A DNA stretch of 64,000 bases from an uncultured Collinsella sp. (GCA_934654585.1 CAKUGF010000005.1:50749-114748); one strand, 5' to 3'; counted from the stretch's first letter, positions 43,959-52,896 are shown. A program made the numbers and translations. The notes: generated by a model from the sequence alone, not told the origin.

Positions 43959-44177
43959 ATGAAAAAGCAGTTCAAGCTCGACGAGATCGACTGCGCCAAC
44001 TGCGCACGTGAGCTTCAGGAGGAGCTGGCCAAGCTCGAGGGCGTCAAGTCCGTGTCAGTCAACTTTATGACCCAAAAGCTGACGCTCGAGGCCGACGACG
44101 CCGAGTTCGACGAGGTCCTGGACCGCGTCGTTGAGTTCACCGCCGACGCCGAGCCCGACTGCGAGATCATCCTCTAG
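43959..44177 (+). CDS. Free-standing heavy-metal-associated (HMA) domain protein
   Basis: 72 residues, a single HMA ferredoxin-like domain: 'FKLDEIDCANCARELQEELAKLEGVKSVSVNFMTQKLTLE'. The CxxC (C-A-N-C) binds a soft metal. The aspartate just before the first cysteine is typical for Zn/Cd rather than Cu sites. It lies between the repressor and the ATPase gene. It probably delivers metal to the ATPase, which lacks its own N-terminal HMA domain. GAAAGGAACC precedes the ATG. Confidence 0.9.
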   Translation: MKKQFKLDEIDCANCARELQEELAKLEGVKSVSVNFMTQKLTLEADDAEFDEVLDRVVEFTADAEPDCEIIL

Positions 44178-44234
44178 TCCGCACACGCGCCAACCTGCAA
44201 GGCCGCGCTTGCCGCGGCCTTTGCTCGCGATATT

Positions 44235-44256
44235 ATATGAGCGAGTGTTCACACAT
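44235..44256 (+). promoter_or_regulatory. Third ArsR-type operator, before the ATPase gene
   Basis: ATATGAGCGAGTGTTCACAC matches the upstream operators in the ATATGAGCG..TGTTCA positions. It lies 20 bp before the ATPase start, suggesting a second regulated promoter or roadblock. Confidence 0.65.
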
Positions 44257-44276
44257 TCAAATGGGAGGTTTGAATC

Positions 44277-46229
44277 ATGGCGACCGCCGACCCCAAAAAG
44301 AAAAAGAAGAAGCGCAAGAAGAAAGAGTCCCTCGAGCATAAGCGCAATCGCATCCTGGTGGCGCTGGGCATCTTTGCTGTGGTATATGCCCTCGAGGAGC
44401 TTGGCGCCCTGACCGCAATGTTCGGCGAGCCGGGCGACATCTACGCCAGTTTCGTGCTGTTCCTCGTACCGTTTTTAATCGGCGGCTACGACGTCCTTCA
44501 AAAGGCGTTTAACAACATCCGCCGCGGCAAGGCCTTCGACGAAAGCTTCCTCATGGTCGTCGCAACCATCGGCGCGTTTGCCATGGTGCTCTTCCCCGAC
44601 GCCGACCCGCACATGGCCGAAGGCGCCGCCGTCATGCTGTTCTACCAGGTCGGAGAGCTGTTCCAGGCATATGCCGTGGGCAAGAGCCGCAAGTCGATCA
44701 GCGCCATGATGGACATCGCGCCCGATTACGCCAACGTCGAGCAGCCCGACGGCGCGCTCGAGCAGGTCTTCCCCGATGACATCGCCGTCGGCACCGTGAT
44801 TGTCGTCAAGCCCGGCGAGCGCGTGCCCATCGACGGCGTCGTCGTCGATGGCGAGACGCAGCTCGACACTGCCGCCCTCACCGGCGAGTCGGTCCCCCGC
44901 CCCGCCAAGTCCGGCGACGACATCATCAGCGGCTGCATCAACATGACAGGCCTCATCCGCGTGCGCACCACCAAGCCGTTTGGCAAGTCCACCGTCAGCC
45001 GCATCCTGGAGCTCGTGGAAAACGCCAGCGAAAAGAAGGCGCGCACCGAGAACTTCATCACCCGCTTCGCCCGCGTATACACGCCCGCCGTCACCGGGGC
45101 GGCCGCGGTACTCGCGATCGGCGGTGGCTTGGTCACTGGCGCCTGGTCCGATTGGATCCTGCGCGGCCTGACCTTCCTGGTTGTCAGTTGCCCGTGCGCC
45201 CTCGTGATCAGCGTCCCGCTCAGCTTCTTTGGCGGTATCGGCGGCGCATCCAAGCTGGGCGTTCTCATCAAGGGCTCCAACTACCTCGAGACGCTCGCCG
45301 ACGTGGACACCGTCGTCTTTGACAAGACCGGCACCCTCACCAACGGCACGTTCTCGGTGGTCGCGGCGCACCCCGAGGCCAGCTATACCGAACAGTCGTT
45401 GCTCGAGGTCGCGGCCCTTGCCGAGTCGTTCTCCGATCACCCCATCGCGCAGTCGGTGCGCGCCGCCTACCAGGGCGAGCTCGACCCCAAGCGCGTGAGC
45501 GAATCCGCCAACGATGCGGGCCACGGCGTGACGGCGACCATCGACGGCAAGCACGTCGTCGTCGGCAACGCTAAGATGCTCGCGGCGGCCGGTGTCGACG
45601 CTCCCAATTGCGAGGTTGTCGGCACAATCCTGCATGTGCTCGTTGACGGCGCGTACGCCGGCCACATCGTGATTGCCGATACGGTTAAAGCCGATGCCGA
45701 GCAGACGATCCGCGATTTGCACGCCGCCGGCGTCAAACGTACCGTCATGCTCACAGGCGACCGCGAGGAAGTGGCGGCATCCGTGGCCAAGCGGCTTGGG
45801 CTCGACGAGTTTCATGCGCAGCTGTTGCCGGGCGACAAGGTCGAGCGTGTTGAGGCGTTGCTTTCGGCCGAAAGCGGCAAGGGCAAGCTCGCCTTTGTCG
45901 GCGACGGCATCAATGACGCGCCTGTGCTCACCCGCGCCGACGTCGGAATCGCCATGGGCGCTATGGGCTCGGACGCGGCGATTGAGGCCGCCGACGTCGT
46001 GCTCATGGACGACAAGCCGTCTAACATCGCCCGCGCCATTCGCGTGGCGCGCAAGACCATGGCGATTGTATGGCAGAACATCATCTTTGCGCTGGGTATT
46101 AAGCTGCTGATTCTGGCGCTTGCGGCGCTCGGCATCGCCAACATGTGGCTTGCCGTGTTCGGCGACGTGGGTGTGGCGATCATCGCCATTCTGAACGCCA
46201 TGCGCGCGATGGGTGTCAAGAACCTGTAG
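44277..46229 (+). CDS. P1B-type heavy-metal efflux ATPase (Zn/Cd/Pb type)
   Basis: 650 residues. A lysine/arginine-rich N-terminus (KKKKKRKKK) replaces the usual HMA domain. 'AALTGESVPRPAKSGDDIISG' is the actuator, 'VVSCPCALVISVP' carries the CPC metal-binding motif in the sixth membrane segment, 'VVFDKTGTLTNG' has the phosphorylated aspartate, 'SFSDHPIAQS' the HP motif and 'FVGDGINDAPVL' the hinge. CPC with the ArsR context points to Zn, Cd or Pb export. The HMA function is supplied by the 72-residue protein upstream. GGGAGG precedes the ATG at 44,277. Confidence 0.95.
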   Translation: MATADPKKKKKKRKKKESLEHKRNRILVALGIFAVVYALEELGALTAMFGEPGDIYASFVLFLVPFLIGGYDVLQKAFNNIRRGKAFDESFLMVVATIGAFAMVLFPDADPHMAEGAAVMLFYQVGELFQAYAVGKSRKSISAMMDIAPDYANVEQPDGALEQVFPDDIAVGTVIVVKPGERVPIDGVVVDGETQLDTAALTGESVPRPAKSGDDIISGCINMTGLIRVRTTKPFGKSTVSRILELVENASEKKARTENFITRFARVYTPAVTGAAAVLAIGGGLVTGAWSDWILRGLTFLVVSCPCALVISVPLSFFGGIGGASKLGVLIKGSNYLETLADVDTVVFDKTGTLTNGTFSVVAAHPEASYTEQSLLEVAALAESFSDHPIAQSVRAAYQGELDPKRVSESANDAGHGVTATIDGKHVVVGNAKMLAAAGVDAPNCEVVGTILHVLVDGAYAGHIVIADTVKADAEQTIRDLHAAGVKRTVMLTGDREEVAASVAKRLGLDEFHAQLLPGDKVERVEALLSAESGKGKLAFVGDGINDAPVLTRADVGIAMGAMGSDAAIEAADVVLMDDKPSNIARAIRVARKTMAIVWQNIIFALGIKLLILALAALGIANMWLAVFGDVGVAIIAILNAMRAMGVKNL

Positions 46230-46237
46230 CGTTGTCC

Positions 46238-46364
46238 GGCCGGGGCCGGGCTTGGTTTTGAAAACGTCCTCGCGTATGAGGCCCGTCTTTCCTGCTCCTG
46301 CGGAGCTGCGGAAAGGCGGGCCTCGCGCTGCGGAGTGTTTTCAAAACCAAGCCCGGCCCCGGCC
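46238..46364. repeat. 127-nt long hairpin with perfect 28-bp arms
   Basis: Arms 46,238-46,265 and 46,337-46,364 are perfectly complementary (GGCCGGGGCCGGGCTTGG... against ...CCAAGCCCGGCCCCGGCC). The 71-nt interior has further complementarity (AGGCCCG/CGGGCCT and others), so the transcript would fold into one rod. It lies 9 bp past the ATPase stop. It may terminate or protect the mRNA 3' end; no T-run follows. Confidence 0.85.
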
Positions 46365-46639
46365 TGCGTTAACGTCGCTGGCGGTTCTTGGGCATCGCTT
46401 GCTGGCGAGGTTCCTTTGTTGAATTGAACTTGGTTGATAGGGCCTTTGGTCCCGGTCGCTGTCCCGCGCCGTTTCGGCGCGGGAGGCGCGCCACTTTGGG
46501 ATGTAAGGGCGGCGCTGTTGAAAGGACGCTACCCATTGATTGGGTTACTTTGGACTCAATGGTAGCTGTTGTTGTTTGGGGTCTCTATCCCCTTTCGCTG
46601 GTTCGCGCTTTGCGCGAACTCCGCGCTACTGGGGGTTCG
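46365..46639. other. Intergenic with small hairpins
   Basis: Between convergent ATPase and DtxR-type genes. Short perfect hairpins are at 46,461-46,482 (CCCGCGCCG/CGGCGCGGG) and 46,600-46,619 (GTTCGCGC/GCGCGAAC). No gene or promoter is visible. Confidence 0.5.
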
Positions 46640-47029
46640 CTAGGATTCCGTTGCTGGGTCCATCGCCTCGTCCCGGCTCAGCATCGTCCTCAGCTTCTCG
46701 AAGCTTTCCTCGCTCAGGCAATGCTCCATGTGGCAGCCCTCTTGCGACGCCACCTCGGCCGACACGCCCGCATCCTCGAGCAGCTGCACAAAAAAGCAGT
46801 GGCGCTCCCACATTTGACGGGCGACCTCCAGCCCTCGCTCCGTTAGGTGAACATCACGTTTGCCCATTTCGACATAGCCGTTGTTCTCCAACGTCGCCAT
46901 AGCTTTGGACACGCTCGCCTTGGTCACGCCGAGATATTCCGCAACGTCAATCGAGCGCACGATGCCCTGGCGTTGCGACAGAACGTAGATCGATTCGAGG
47001 TAGTCTTCTCCGGACTCACGTAGGGCCAT
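46640..47029 (-). CDS. DtxR/MntR family metal-dependent repressor
   Basis: 129 residues. 'ESGEDYLESIYVLSQRQGIVRSIDVAEYLGVTKASVSKAMATLENNGYVEM' is the DtxR winged helix with the family's D-Y-L-x-x-I-Y start. The dimerisation part follows ('CHMEHCLSEESFEKL'), whose Cys/His/Glu residues match the metal site of this family. No SH3-like third domain is present, as in MntR. Mn or Fe binding normally turns such proteins into repressors of uptake or activators of export. It lies convergent to the P1B ATPase and is transcribed alone. Confidence 0.9.
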   Translation of the reverse strand: MALRESGEDYLESIYVLSQRQGIVRSIDVAEYLGVTKASVSKAMATLENNGYVEMGKRDVHLTERGLEVARQMWERHCFFVQLLEDAGVSAEVASQEGCHMEHCLSEESFEKLRTMLSRDEAMDPATES

Positions 47030-47197
47030 GGGCCGCCTTTCGCGATGAGTGCTAGTTAGCCATTGGATACTTTCCTTGGCTTACTTTACCGCAAAAGTTG
47101 CCTATGTCTTACTGCATTGACCAAAAAGTTAGCCGTGTTTCACAAAACGCGCGGGCGATGCAGATCACCCCTGTGCGCGGTACGCGACACGTGACAC

Positions 47198-47250
47198 GCA
47201 AGGAGTGTCCCCCGCTGCCGACCGAAAAGGAACGTCCCCAAGTGCCGGGT
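47198..47250. repeat. GGAGTGTCCC / GGAACGTCCCC repeat fragments
   Basis: AAGGAGTGTCCC (from 47,200) and AAAGGAACGTCCCCAAGTGCCGG (from 47,226) match pieces of the cluster at 4594-4731, here without complete stems. It lies directly beyond the stop of the HAD gene. Confidence 0.5.
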
Positions 47251-47251
47251 G

Positions 47252-48022
47252 CTAGATCAGGCCAAAGTGCTTGGCGGCGTTGCAGATGCCATCGTCGTCA
47301 ACAGCGGTCGTTATGTAGGTCGCGGCGGCTTTCACGGTCTCCTGCGCGTTGCCCATAGCCACGCTTGTGCCTACGGCCGAGAACATCGACAGGTCGTTCT
47401 CGCCGTCGCCGAAGGCAATCGCCTCGCTCGCATCGATACCCAGGCGCTCGAGCGTCGCCGCCACGCCCAGGTCCTTGCCGCCGTTGGCCGGAATAATGTC
47501 GCAGAACAGATCGCACCAGCGTGTAGTGAGCGAATGCGACACGGCATCGGTCACGATATGCTCGTCGGCCGGGTCCACAAAGGCGCAGAATTGGTAGACC
47601 GGCGCGTCAAAGGCGTGCTCAAACGGCTCCTCGTGGTACTCAATCCCCGCATTGCTGCCGGCCGTCACCACGCGCTCGGACAGACGGTTCACAAACGAGT
47701 TCTCACCCTGCATGCACAGCGAGTCGTAGCGCCCCTGCGCCACCTGGTCCACAATCACCGCGACGTCGTCCGGATCAATCGGGCAGCTGCGATAGACGCC
47801 CACGGCATCAAAGCAGTGCTGACCCGAGAGCGTAATGTACGCATCCCAGCCCAAGTCGAACAGCCAGTCCGGCATCTGGTAGGTCGGGCGGCCCGTGGCG
47901 ATCACGCACGCAATCCCCTGCTCGTGAAAGCTGTCGAGCACCTGCTGCGCCGACGCCGGAATCCGGTGGGTCTTAAAGCTCAGCAGCGTGCCGTCGATAT
48001 CGAAAAACGCGGCCTTGATCAT
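47252..48022 (-). CDS. HAD superfamily hydrolase, Cof type (IIB)
   Basis: 256 residues. 'KAAFFDIDGTLLSFKTHRIPASAQQVLDSFHEQGIACVIATGR' carries the DxD nucleophile (FDIDGT) and motif II (ATGR). The C-terminal 'ATLERLGIDASEAIAFGDGENDLSMFSAVGTSVAMGNA' holds the motif IV GDGxND. The Cof-type cap between them fits sugar or cofactor phosphatases. It starts 6 bp after the ABC-F gene stop and is likely co-transcribed with it. Substrate is unknown. Confidence 0.92.
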   Translation of the reverse strand: MIKAAFFDIDGTLLSFKTHRIPASAQQVLDSFHEQGIACVIATGRPTYQMPDWLFDLGWDAYITLSGQHCFDAVGVYRSCPIDPDDVAVIVDQVAQGRYDSLCMQGENSFVNRLSERVVTAGSNAGIEYHEEPFEHAFDAPVYQFCAFVDPADEHIVTDAVSHSLTTRWCDLFCDIIPANGGKDLGVAATLERLGIDASEAIAFGDGENDLSMFSAVGTSVAMGNAQETVKAAATYITTAVDDDGICNAAKHFGLI

Positions 48023-48028
48023 CCTCGT

Positions 48029-49888
48029 CTACTCCTCGCCCTCGAGCTTTTCGCTCGCCTCGAGCCACGCCATCTCCAGCTCGTCCATGGCGGCGCGCGC
48101 CTCGTCGATCTTTGCCTGCTGCTCGCCGAGCGCCGTGTAGTTGGTGGGGTCGACCTGGGCCATCGCGGCCTCGGCCTCCTCCACGCGGGCGCGCTGCGTC
48201 TCCATCTTGCGCTCCAGCGAGCTCACCTCGCGGCGGAGCTTTTGGCGCTCGGCGTTGGAAAGGCCGTTGGGCTGACCGCTCGTCTTGGGCTTTTCGGCCG
48301 CAACTGCCGCCGCACCGGTGTCGAACGTGCCGGTCTTGGCGCTCGGCGCGCCCACGGGCTCGCCCTCGGCGGTGGCGTTACACAGACGCAGGTACTGGTC
48401 CACGCCGCCGGGCATGTGCGTCAGGTGCCCATCGAGCAGCGCCCACTGCTGGTCGGTCACGCGCTCCATAAGGAAGCGGTCGTGCGTCACCAGAATCAGC
48501 GTGCCCGGCCAGCCGTCGAGCAGGTCCTCGACAATCGCCAGCATATCGGTATCGAGGTCGTTGCCGGGCTCGTCCAGGATGAGCACATTGGGCTCGTCCA
48601 GAATCGTCAGCAGCAGCGACAGACGGCGGCGCTGGCCGCCCGAAAGGTCGCCGATACGGCTCCAGAGCTGCTGCGTCGTAAAGCCCAGGCGCTCACAGAG
48701 CTTCTCGGGCGAGGTCTCCTTGCCGTCGATGACGTAGTACTTCTTGTAGTTGCTCAGCACCTCGCGGATCGTGTCACCCATAAAGGGCTCAAGCTCCTCG
48801 AGCTGCTGAGACAGCACGCCAAAGCGCACCGTCTGGCCAATCTTCACGCGGCCGCGCAGGGGTGCGATCTTGCCCTGGATCACGTCGAGCAGCGTGGACT
48901 TGCCGGCGCCGTTCTCACCCAGCAGGCCGTAGCGGTCGCCCGCGCCGATAAGCCAGGTTACGTCGGAGAGCACCTGCTTGGGCGCGCCGTCGGTGTCGGT
49001 GTAGCCCGCGTCCACATCGACCACGTCGATGACCTGCTTGCCCAGGCGGCTCACCGCCAGGCGCTTGAGCTCAAGCTCGTCGCGCACGGGCGGCACGTCG
49101 GCGATGAGCTCGCGCGCGGCGTCCACGCGAAACTTGGGCTTGGTCGAGCGGGCCTGCGCGCCGCGGCTGAGCCACGCGAGCTCCTTGCGCGCCATGTTGC
49201 GACGGCGCTCCTCGGTGACGGCGGCCATGCGGTCGCGCTCCACGCGCTGCAGGATGTAGGCCGAGTAGCCGCCCTCGAAGGGGTCGACCTGGCCGTCGTG
49301 GACCTCCCACATGCTGGTGCAGACCTCGTCCAAAAACCAGCGGTCGTGCGTAACCACGAGCATGGCGCCCTGGCCGCGCTGCCAGCGAGCCTTAAGGTGG
49401 CGCGCGAGCCAGTTGATGGTGCGCATGTCCAGGTGGTTGGTGGGCTCGTCGAGCATAAGCACGTCATAGTCGCCGATCAGCAGGCGCGCGAGGTCCACGC
49501 GGCGGCGCTGACCGCCGGAGAGCTCGCCCACCGTGCCCTCCCAGGGCACATCGCTAATGAGACCGGCCAGGATCTGGCGCGTGCGAGGGCTCGACGCCCA
49601 CTCGTACTCGGGCGTGTCGCCCACGACGGCGTGATGCACGGTGTCGGTGTCGGCCAGCTGGTCTTTTTGGCCGAGCAGTCCGACCGTGACACCGCGGCGG
49701 TGCGTCACGCGGCCGTCGTCGGGCTCCAACGTGCCCGCGAGCACGCTCAGCAGCGTCGACTTGCCGTCGCCGTTTTTGCCGACGATACCAATACGGTCGC
49801 CCTCGCCCACGCCGAGCGTCACGCTATCGAAAATATGCTTGGTGGGAAACTCTAGGCTGACGGAATCGCATCCCAAAAGAATCGCCAT
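48029..49888 (-). CDS. ABC-F family ATP-binding protein
   Basis: About 619 residues from the ATG at 49,888 (MAILLGCDSVSLEFP), with GAAGGAGCAG upstream. The frame is open further up only because it crosses a repeat. Two ABC domains without membrane segments: Walker A 'GIVGKNGDGKSTLL' and 'GLLGENGAGKSTLL', signatures 'LSGGQRRRVDLARLL' and 'LSGGQRRRLSLLL'. The ABC-F linker lies between, and a C-terminal coiled-coil of ~70 residues ends the protein (as in Uup). ABC-F proteins act on ribosomes, or in the Uup group affect DNA and ribosome assembly. Confidence 0.92.
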   Translation of the reverse strand: MAILLGCDSVSLEFPTKHIFDSVTLGVGEGDRIGIVGKNGDGKSTLLSVLAGTLEPDDGRVTHRRGVTVGLLGQKDQLADTDTVHHAVVGDTPEYEWASSPRTRQILAGLISDVPWEGTVGELSGGQRRRVDLARLLIGDYDVLMLDEPTNHLDMRTINWLARHLKARWQRGQGAMLVVTHDRWFLDEVCTSMWEVHDGQVDPFEGGYSAYILQRVERDRMAAVTEERRRNMARKELAWLSRGAQARSTKPKFRVDAARELIADVPPVRDELELKRLAVSRLGKQVIDVVDVDAGYTDTDGAPKQVLSDVTWLIGAGDRYGLLGENGAGKSTLLDVIQGKIAPLRGRVKIGQTVRFGVLSQQLEELEPFMGDTIREVLSNYKKYYVIDGKETSPEKLCERLGFTTQQLWSRIGDLSGGQRRRLSLLLTILDEPNVLILDEPGNDLDTDMLAIVEDLLDGWPGTLILVTHDRFLMERVTDQQWALLDGHLTHMPGGVDQYLRLCNATAEGEPVGAPSAKTGTFDTGAAAVAAEKPKTSGQPNGLSNAERQKLRREVSSLERKMETQRARVEEAEAAMAQVDPTNYTALGEQQAKIDEARAAMDELEMAWLEASEKLEGEE

Positions 49889-49938
49889 ATGCCCTGCTCC
49901 TTCGTAGAAATTCAACGTTGTCCATGATAGCAGCGAAA

Positions 49939-50064
49939 ACCTACCAATTAGGGACAGGTTTATTTTGGCAGGTTTTATCTGGGCAAACGTCGGAGCAGTC
50001 CAAGGGCACTCCATGGTAAAACGTTAAACCTGCCAAAATAAACCTGTCCCCTTTTGGCAGGTCG
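49939..50064. repeat. Two GGGACAGG stem-loops (AACCTGCC type) upstream of the ABC-F gene
   Basis: 49,953-49,991 (GGGACAGGTTTATTTTGGCA followed by GGTTTTATCTGGGCAAACG) matches 197-236 in reverse. A second, inverted stem-loop with AACCTGCCAAAA and CTTTTGGCAGGT lies at 50,027-50,062. The pair is in head-to-head arrangement about 35 bp apart. Confidence 0.75.
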
Positions 50065-50080
50065 AAAGCCGACAGCGACG

Positions 50081-50119
50081 CAAAAAGGCGGGCCATCTCC
50101 GCAAAGAGATGACCCGCCT
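50081..50119 (-). terminator. Terminator of the pst operon
   Basis: On minus, AGGCGGGTCATCTC (from 50,119) pairs with GAGATGGCCCGCCT (to 50,086) and is followed by TTTTTG. It is 55 bp past the pstB stop. Confidence 0.88.
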
Positions 50120-50174
50120 CTCCAATCAGTCCCGTGGCGACCGTGGCCGCCGCGGGCCTCAAGCATGTCCCGGA

Positions 50175-51047
50175 CTAGGAGAACATGCCGGTGAGGTAAT
50201 CATTCAGCCGCTTATCCTTGGGCCGTTGGAAAATCTCGTCGGTCTCGTCGTACTCGACCATATCGCCCATGTAGAAGAACGCCGTGCGGTTGGACACGCG
50301 CGACGCCTGCTCCATGTTGTGCGTCACGATGACGATGGCGCGGTCGGCCACAATCGACGACATCAGGTCCTCGATCGCCAGCGTCGAAATGGGGTCGAGC
50401 GCCGAACAGGGCTCGTCAAACAAAATCACGTCGGGGTTGAGCGCCAGCGTGCGCGCGATGCACAGACGCTGCTGCTGACCACCCGAAAGCGCATAGGCGC
50501 TCTTGTCGAGCTTATCCTTGACCTCGTCCCACAGTGCCGCGCCGCGCAGGCTCTCCTCGACCATGCGGTCGAGCTCGTCACGGTCGGTGATACCGTGGCG
50601 CTTGGGCGCAAACGTGATGTTGTCGCGAATGGACTTGCGAAACGGATTGGGCTGCTGGAACACCATGCCAATGGAACGACGCAGCTCATACGTGTTCTCG
50701 GCCTTGGTGTTCACGTTGCGCCCGCGATAGTTGATCTCGCCCTCCACACGGCAGCCGCGAATCTCGCGATTCATCAGGTTGAGGCTGCGCAAGAAGGTCG
50801 ACTTACCGCAGCCCGAAGGCCCGATGAGCGCCGTGATCTCGCCCTTGTGAAAGTCGAGCGACGTGTCGTGTAGCGCATGGTGGTTGCCGTAGTACACGTC
50901 GACGTCCTTGGTGGAGAGCACGACCTCGTCGCTCACGGCTTTGCCGCCCACGCGCACGCGCTTTTCGCTCTCCCCCACGCTCGACAGAAAGTCCTGGGTC
51001 TCGGACGTGGCCGCCTCGGTTGCGGGCATTGCATTCATCTCGCTCAT
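50175..51047 (-). CDS. pstB: Phosphate ABC transporter ATP-binding protein
   Basis: 290 residues with ~45 unconserved N-terminal residues. Walker A 'GPSGCGKSTFLRSLNLMN', signature 'LSGGQQQRLCIARTL' and Walker B 'VILFDEPCSALDP' are present, and 'GMVFQQPNPFRKSIRDNI' is diagnostic for PstB. It powers high-affinity phosphate uptake with PstCA. Its ATG overlaps the pstA stop by four bases (ATGA), implying coupling. It is the last gene before the terminator; phoU is not found next to it. Confidence 0.96.
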   Translation of the reverse strand: MSEMNAMPATEAATSETQDFLSSVGESEKRVRVGGKAVSDEVVLSTKDVDVYYGNHHALHDTSLDFHKGEITALIGPSGCGKSTFLRSLNLMNREIRGCRVEGEINYRGRNVNTKAENTYELRRSIGMVFQQPNPFRKSIRDNITFAPKRHGITDRDELDRMVEESLRGAALWDEVKDKLDKSAYALSGGQQQRLCIARTLALNPDVILFDEPCSALDPISTLAIEDLMSSIVADRAIVIVTHNMEQASRVSNRTAFFYMGDMVEYDETDEIFQRPKDKRLNDYLTGMFS

Positions 51048-51970
51048 TCGGCCGTCATCTTCCTTGCCAGTTGCTTGCCCACGATGCGGGCGATTACGTT
51101 AAACAGCAGCACGCAGATCATCAGCAATGCCGCGGTGCCCCAGACAATCTGCTGTGCCTCGGGGCTGCCCTCGCCGTAGATCTTGTAGATGTGCACGGCA
51201 AGCGACTCACCGGGACGGAACACATTCCAAGCGCAGGTGGGGCTCGACAGGTTAAAGCTCAAGAAGTTGAGACGAACCGGCGAGCTCATGCCCGAGGTAA
51301 AGAGCAGCGCTGCGGCCTCGCCAAAGACGCGGCCGGCCGAAAGCACGATGCCGGTCACGATGGCGGGCATGGCCTCGGGAATCAAGATGTGCGGCGTGGC
51401 CTCCCAGCGGGTGAGGCCCATGGCCAGACACGCGTCGCGCTGGGCCTGCGGCACGTCCTCGAGCGCCTGCTGAATCACGCGCACCAGGATGGGGATGTTG
51501 AACATGGTGAGCGCAACGGCGCCGGAGATGATGGAGTACTTCCACCCCAGCTGCACCGAGAACACCAGGAATCCGAACATGCCGACGACGATGGAAGGCA
51601 GCGAGGACAGCGTCTCGATGGCGGTGGAGGCGATATCGCGGATGGGGCCGTCGGGTGCGTACTCGACCAGGAAGACTGCGCCGCCCAGGCTGATGGGCAC
51701 CGAGATGATCAGGGTGATCAGCAGCAGGTAGAACGAGTCGAACAGCTGGTAGAGCACGCCGCCCTGGGTGCCGTTGGCGCGCGACGGCTCCGTGAGGAAG
51801 CCCGGCTGGAACAACGTCGAGATGCCCTCGAACAGGATGTAGGCCACCATAGAAACGACGATGAGCATGACGATGGCGACGATTGCCGTCAACGCGCCCG
51901 TGGCGATGCGGTCCTGTTTTTGGACACGCCCGAGTCTCGCCTCGTCGATATGGATGCGCGTGCTAGCCAC
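51044..51970 (-). CDS. pstA: Phosphate ABC transporter permease PstA
   Basis: About 308 residues from the GTG at 51,970, which overlaps the pstC end; an ATG-like start 24 bp upstream lies deeper in pstC and is less likely. Six membrane segments and the permease EAA-type loop ('RVIQQALEDVPQAQRDACLAMGLTRWEATPHILIPEAMPAI') are visible, with 'LPSIVVGMFGFLVF' typical of PstA. It forms the channel with PstC. It is shown between pstC and pstB in the conserved order. Confidence 0.93.
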   Translation of the reverse strand: MASTRIHIDEARLGRVQKQDRIATGALTAIVAIVMLIVVSMVAYILFEGISTLFQPGFLTEPSRANGTQGGVLYQLFDSFYLLLITLIISVPISLGGAVFLVEYAPDGPIRDIASTAIETLSSLPSIVVGMFGFLVFSVQLGWKYSIISGAVALTMFNIPILVRVIQQALEDVPQAQRDACLAMGLTRWEATPHILIPEAMPAIVTGIVLSAGRVFGEAAALLFTSGMSSPVRLNFLSFNLSSPTCAWNVFRPGESLAVHIYKIYGEGSPEAQQIVWGTAALLMICVLLFNVIARIVGKQLARKMTAE

Positions 51971-52871
51971 GAGCCTTCGCCCCCTTGCGGCCAATGAGAT
52001 GGATGATCAGGATGAAGATGAGGCTCATACCCATCAGCAGCAGACCGAGTGCCCACAGGACGTCGTCCTGGGCCGAGCCCTCGGCATAGACCGCCATGGA
52101 CGTGGTGAGCGTGGTCGTGATGGTCGAAGCCGGCGACAGCAGCGATGCGGGCATGGCCTCGATGCCGCCGATGACCATGCGCACGGCGAGCGTCTCGCCA
52201 AAGGCGCGGGTCATGCCAAGGATGACTGCGGTCATGAGCGACGGCATGGCGGACTTGAGCACCACGTGCCAGATGGTCTGCCAGCGGGTATAGCCCAGCG
52301 CGAGCGAGCCCTGGCGGTAGCTGCCGGGCACGGCGCGCAGGCCGTCGACCGAAAGCGTGGTCATGGTCGGCAGGATCATAACGGCCAGCACGATGGCGCC
52401 GGGCAGGATGCCCAGGCCCGTGCTCACGTGGAAGACGCTCTTCATGAGGCCGACGACCACGTGAAAGCCGATTAGGCCAAAGACGACCGAGGGGATGCCG
52501 GTCAAAAGCTCGATGAGCGGCTGGAACACCTTGGAGCCAAACTTAGGCTGAATCTCGACCGCAAAGATGGCAGAGCCGATGGCGATGGGCAGCGCGATGA
52601 GCGTGGAGAGCACCATGACCGCAAACGAGGTGACAATCAGGGGCAGGGCGCCGGTGTAGGGCAACCCGTTTTCGGCCGTGTTGGCCAGGTCCCACTTGGT
52701 GCCGGTGAAGAACTCGACGACCAACACGCTGTCCTTGACAAAAGCCGAGAGGCCCTTTTGGGCGACCATAAAGATGAGCGCGGCAACGACAAGCGTCACG
52801 AGCGCTACGCACGCGCCCGTGACGCCCAGGCCCACGTTCTCAAGGTCGCGCTTTGGCAGCTGTTTTGCCAT
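51963..52871 (-). CDS. pstC: Phosphate ABC transporter permease PstC
   Basis: 302 residues with six membrane segments. 'LLTGIPSVVFGLIGFHVVV' and 'LRAVPGSYRQGSLALGYTRWQTIWHVVLKSAMPSLMTAVIL' (EAA loop) are typical of PstC, and 'LSTLIALPIAIGSAIFAVE' precedes them. It pairs with PstA in the cytoplasmic membrane. It starts 25 bp after pstS, with GAAAGG upstream of the ATG. Confidence 0.95.
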   Translation of the reverse strand: MAKQLPKRDLENVGLGVTGACVALVTLVVAALIFMVAQKGLSAFVKDSVLVVEFFTGTKWDLANTAENGLPYTGALPLIVTSFAVMVLSTLIALPIAIGSAIFAVEIQPKFGSKVFQPLIELLTGIPSVVFGLIGFHVVVGLMKSVFHVSTGLGILPGAIVLAVMILPTMTTLSVDGLRAVPGSYRQGSLALGYTRWQTIWHVVLKSAMPSLMTAVILGMTRAFGETLAVRMVIGGIEAMPASLLSPASTITTTLTTSMAVYAEGSAQDDVLWALGLLLMGMSLIFILIIHLIGRKGAKARG

Positions 52872-52896
52872 TGCAAACCTTTCCGGGGGCGATTAA

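Noticed and set aside
47249..49855. An 868-codon open frame on plus, opposite the HAD and ABC-F genes
   Set aside because: Runs across two well-identified minus-strand genes; composition is typical of antisense frames in GC-rich DNA and there is no ribosome site.
49889..50014. A longer ABC-F start at 50,014
   Set aside because: The added 42 codons are the translated repeat element; the strong ribosome site lies directly before the ATG at 49,888.
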